Shown here one piece after another: positions 35,414 through 37,803 of a stretch of DNA of 37,803 nt (positions are counted from its first letter, which is position 1; every line of letters begins with the position of its first letter). Below the pieces are notes generated by a model. That model was not told the DNA's origin. It saw only the letters and a program-made list of their open reading frames with translations, and ran no database searches. The stretch spans positions 1 through 37,803 of the forward strand of contig JAIEPU010000200.1 in NCBI GenBank assembly GCA_019748235.1, read 5' to 3'. A program made the translations under genes and the position numbers. Source of the stretch: a bacterium. GTDB lineage: Bacteria > Planctomycetota > Planctomycetia > Kolteriales > Kolteriaceae.

Positions 35414-37803
35414 GTGAAGCAGTTGGCTCTTCTTCTTGCCGGTGACAACGTTTCCCGACCTGACCTCGATCCGTCAATGGCGCCCGCGATCATCGCCGGA
35501 TTCCAAACACTTTGGCATCCTCATCTACTCCGTGAAGCGGACGCGCCCCCGGTCATTGCGGATATCGCGAATCCACCGGAGGGGGACGACCGTTTATTCA
35601 TCATCCCCGCTTCCGTGTTCGAAGCGGCAGATCCCATCGTCCGACGCGACCTTGAAAATGCGTTGGGTACCAAGATTCTCCTCGTGAATGAAGAAACTGG
35701 AAAAGAAGGCCCCTATCAGCTCGCGCAATCACTGGGACTTGACATTCAAGATCGATTGATGCTCGATGAGTTCCTCGCGCTCGGCTATGCCTATTTGGGA
35801 ATGCTCGTTCTCCTTTGGCATCTCGATCGATCAGATCGCCTCGATGAACATCTCGTCTGGGCCGAAGTTCTGCAAGCGGTGACTGCCTACGGCAACAACG
35901 AATCAGAACACGTGCGGGATGCGATTCATGCCGCTTACGACGTGCTGCACGGCAATCGTCAAAGTGCTTATCCCGCGACCATCAATTGGGTCGATATCGC
36001 TCTTGCTCGCCCAGCAGGAAACGATGCCCCGCTCATTGATCGACTGACGACTGATTGCCGAATCAATCTGCTGATGACAGAAACCGAACTTGCTTCTCTG
36101 AGCGAAGAAGCCAAAGACTCTTTGAAGAACGGAATCGCAAACGACCATGCAGAGATTATCGGGGGTCGGGCGACGCAACGACCTTGGACGCTTCTTCCCT
36201 TTGAAAGTCGGCTCTGGGAAGTCGCTCGATCGTCGAGTGAGTACAAGTCTCTGACCGATCGCGAACTCGATACCTTCGGTGGTCGATCAGCTTCTCTTTC
36301 CGCCGATTTACCTCAGATCCTTACAAAGTTCGGCTTTCGATACACATTGCACTCCGCGTTCGACGGCTCCCGTTTCCCAAAGATGCGTGGCCCCAAGATT
36401 CATTGGAACGCGCCAGACGGAAGCCTGCTCGAGGCGTTGGTTCGAAGCCCGATTGATGCGGGGAGCGAAACTTCTGGCTTGACGCTCTTCGCGCAGCTCG
36501 CGCGAACCTTGCAAAACGATCGAGCGGCCACCATCGTTCTTGCTCATTGGATCGACGCTCCCGCCTCGTGGTATGAAACCCTGCTGCGCATCCAGAGAAA
36601 CGTCACCGTCTTCGGGAAATTTGAGAAGTTTAGCGAGTACTTTATTCATGCCACTCTTCACGAGGGACCGACGGTTACCCGCGCCGAAGAGTACGGGAGC
36701 CCAAAGGCTGCGACGGCCGAGTCCAACAGCATCAGCCGTTGGCGAGATCTCAGTGTGCGCCGCCATCGCCTCGAGACATTAAGGCGACTCCTCTCCCTTT
36801 CGAACGTGCTCGGCGAGGAACTGACCACAGATACCCATCCTGTCGAGGAAGCCATCGAACGAGAGAGTAGAGACGCTGAGTCTTCCCTTCAACAGCTAGA
36901 ACCAATCGCAACCGCCGCCATCACTCGGGCAATATTGAAGGATGCTGAGTCCAGTCCTGGTTATCTCCTTGTGAACCCCAGCTCTTTTCCTCGTCGCGTG
37001 GGTGTCGAGCTTGATGGTGTTCCCTCTCTCGAAATCGATCAAACCGTCCGAGCGTTCGAACGAAATGGAGACAAGTCATCCGCGATTGTTGATCTTCAGG
37101 GATGGGGATGGGCGTGGATTCCTCGCGGAAAGCGAGCTGCGAAAACCGCTACCGATGATCTCGAGCCAGTCGCCAAAGGGAACAAGCTCAAGAACACGAT
37201 GATCGAGCTCGAAGTCGACAAGAGGTCAGGGGGTATTCGGGGCATCTGGTCGCTTCGTGATCGGTATAGTCGACTTGGACAACAGCTCGCTTATTCCACC
37301 GGCACCAAAACGGTCGCCAAGTCTGTTGCGATTACCGCCTCTGGAAAGCTCTTCGGCGAGATCACTTCCACAGGAGATATCCTCGGAAGTGACGGCCGAT
37401 CGGTCATCGCCACCTTTGAACAGCGTGTGAAGCTTTGGCGCGGCAGGCCGGTGGTGCGAATCGACATGCGCATCACTCCTCGACAGCCATTGACGGGAGA
37501 TCCGGGTGAGAACTACATCGCTTGTCGCTGGGGTTGGCCGGATGACAAAACCGTGGTGCTCGGATCGAGCGGACCATCAATGCAATCGAACAATACTGAG
37601 GAAATCGAAGCGACGGAATTCATTGAACTTCGCGAACAAGCTCTTGCCACCAACATCGTGACAGGGGGGCTTGTCTTTCATCGCCGCAAGACGGCACGCT
37701 CGCTCGACACGATTCTCATGACGCCGGGAGAATCGGCCCAAGAGTTCACAATGTGGGTCGCCATCGATTCCCCGGACCCCTTTCGACTGGCACAAGCAGA
37801 GAT
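35414..37803 (+). CDS. GH38-like glycosidase / alpha-mannosidase-related protein (3' end missing)
   Basis: An open frame of 796 residues from GTG 35414 (GGAGG 9 bases upstream) runs off the window without a stop. The middle has ELDTFGGRSASLSADLPQIL (Asp286), which resembles the nucleophile region of GH38 alpha-mannosidases (DxFGxS then LPQIL). Next are FRYTLHSAFDG and HWNAPDGSLLEAL. The later part has YLLVNPSSFPRRVGVEL and ELEVDKRSGGIRGIWSLRD, typical of the GH38 C-terminal beta-sandwich. The HxD motif expected near the N-terminus is not obvious, so it is divergent or acts differently. No signal peptide is seen, so it may be cytoplasmic and process sugars imported by the adjacent ABC system (inference). 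Confidence 0.68.
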   Translation, partial: MKQLALLLAGDNVSRPDLDPSMAPAIIAGFQTLWHPHLLREADAPPVIADIANPPEGDDRLFIIPASVFEAADPIVRRDLENALGTKILLVNEETGKEGPYQLAQSLGLDIQDRLMLDEFLALGYAYLGMLVLLWHLDRSDRLDEHLVWAEVLQAVTAYGNNESEHVRDAIHAAYDVLHGNRQSAYPATINWVDIALARPAGNDAPLIDRLTTDCRINLLMTETELASLSEEAKDSLKNGIANDHAEIIGGRATQRPWTLLPFESRLWEVARSSSEYKSLTDRELDTFGGRSASLSADLPQILTKFGFRYTLHSAFDGSRFPKMRGPKIHWNAPDGSLLEALVRSPIDAGSETSGLTLFAQLARTLQNDRAATIVLAHWIDAPASWYETLLRIQRNVTVFGKFEKFSEYFIHATLHEGPTVTRAEEYGSPKAATAESNSISRWRDLSVRRHRLETLRRLLSLSNVLGEELTTDTHPVEEAIERESRDAESSLQQLEPIATAAITRAILKDAESSPGYLLVNPSSFPRRVGVELDGVPSLEIDQTVRAFERNGDKSSAIVDLQGWGWAWIPRGKRAAKTATDDLEPVAKGNKLKNTMIELEVDKRSGGIRGIWSLRDRYSRLGQQLAYSTGTKTVAKSVAITASGKLFGEITSTGDILGSDGRSVIATFEQRVKLWRGRPVVRIDMRITPRQPLTGDPGENYIACRWGWPDDKTVVLGSSGPSMQSNNTEEIEATEFIELREQALATNIVTGGLVFHRRKTARSLDTILMTPGESAQEFTMWVAIDSPDPFRLAQAE

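Noticed and set aside
1..37803. tRNA genes, rRNA, insertion sequences and integrase genes
   Set aside because: I looked for T-loop GTTCGAAT patterns, transposase-like proteins and flanking terminal repeats and found none that hold up.

Overview
The window looks like a chromosomal segment of a planctomycete (phylum Planctomycetota). The evidence is: a very large secreted protein combining LamG, a PVC-type dehydrogenase propeller, a cytochrome c motif and a ThuA domain; a subtilase-like protein with the N-terminal LExLExR motif (LEPR-XLL type) common in this phylum; secreted PQQ-like propeller and Cys-rich repeat proteins; and a type V autotransporter ending in an aromatic residue, which implies a Gram-negative outer membrane. 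I see no insertion sequence, phage gene, CRISPR array, tRNA or rRNA.

Region 1 (2-6381, + strand) is a tight operon: the tail of an unidentified gene, an acyl-CoA/acyl-ACP ligase, a two-module VOC protein, a cyclase-family hydrolase, a SAM methyltransferase, a DltC-like acyl carrier protein, a GNAT-like acyltransferase and a NeuC/LegG-type UDP-GlcNAc 2-epimerase. Most junctions overlap or are a few bases long. My reading is a pathway that makes and loads an unusual acyl group and transfers it to an amino sugar, perhaps a nonulosonic-acid-like glycan. This is the best candidate in the window for an undescribed system.

Region 2 (6388-14761, - strand) holds the giant ThuA/cytochrome protein and, upstream of it in transcription, a B12 module: thiolase, acyl-CoA mutase large subunit, B12-binding small subunit and the G-protein chaperone MeaB. 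The mutase would usually be called methylmalonyl-CoA mutase, but its two substrate-determining residues are Phe81 and Gln199. That is the isobutyryl-CoA mutase pattern, so the module more likely interconverts butyryl-CoA and isobutyryl-CoA and connects to thiolase chemistry.

Region 3 (14925-24547) has an orphan 7TM sensor histidine kinase, a secreted PQQ-like propeller protein, a secreted protein with a secretin/STN-like C-terminal domain, an S8/S53-like peptidase fused to a von Willebrand A domain, and purF with its own terminator.

Region 4 (24970-32538) has a 1104-residue autotransporter with a glycine-rich passenger, a ribF with an unexplained C-terminal extension, a membrane-anchored HtrA protease, a small Gln/Asn-rich secreted protein and a Cys-rich repeat protein (43 Cys in the mature part). 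Several hairpins here and in region 3 look like terminators.

Region 5 (33098-37803) encodes a sugar ABC importer (lipoprotein binding protein and RbsC-like permease, with no ATPase gene beside them) followed by an incomplete, divergent GH38-like protein, suggesting glycan breakdown and sugar uptake. All start sites, domain limits and functions were judged by eye from the sequence; no database search was run.
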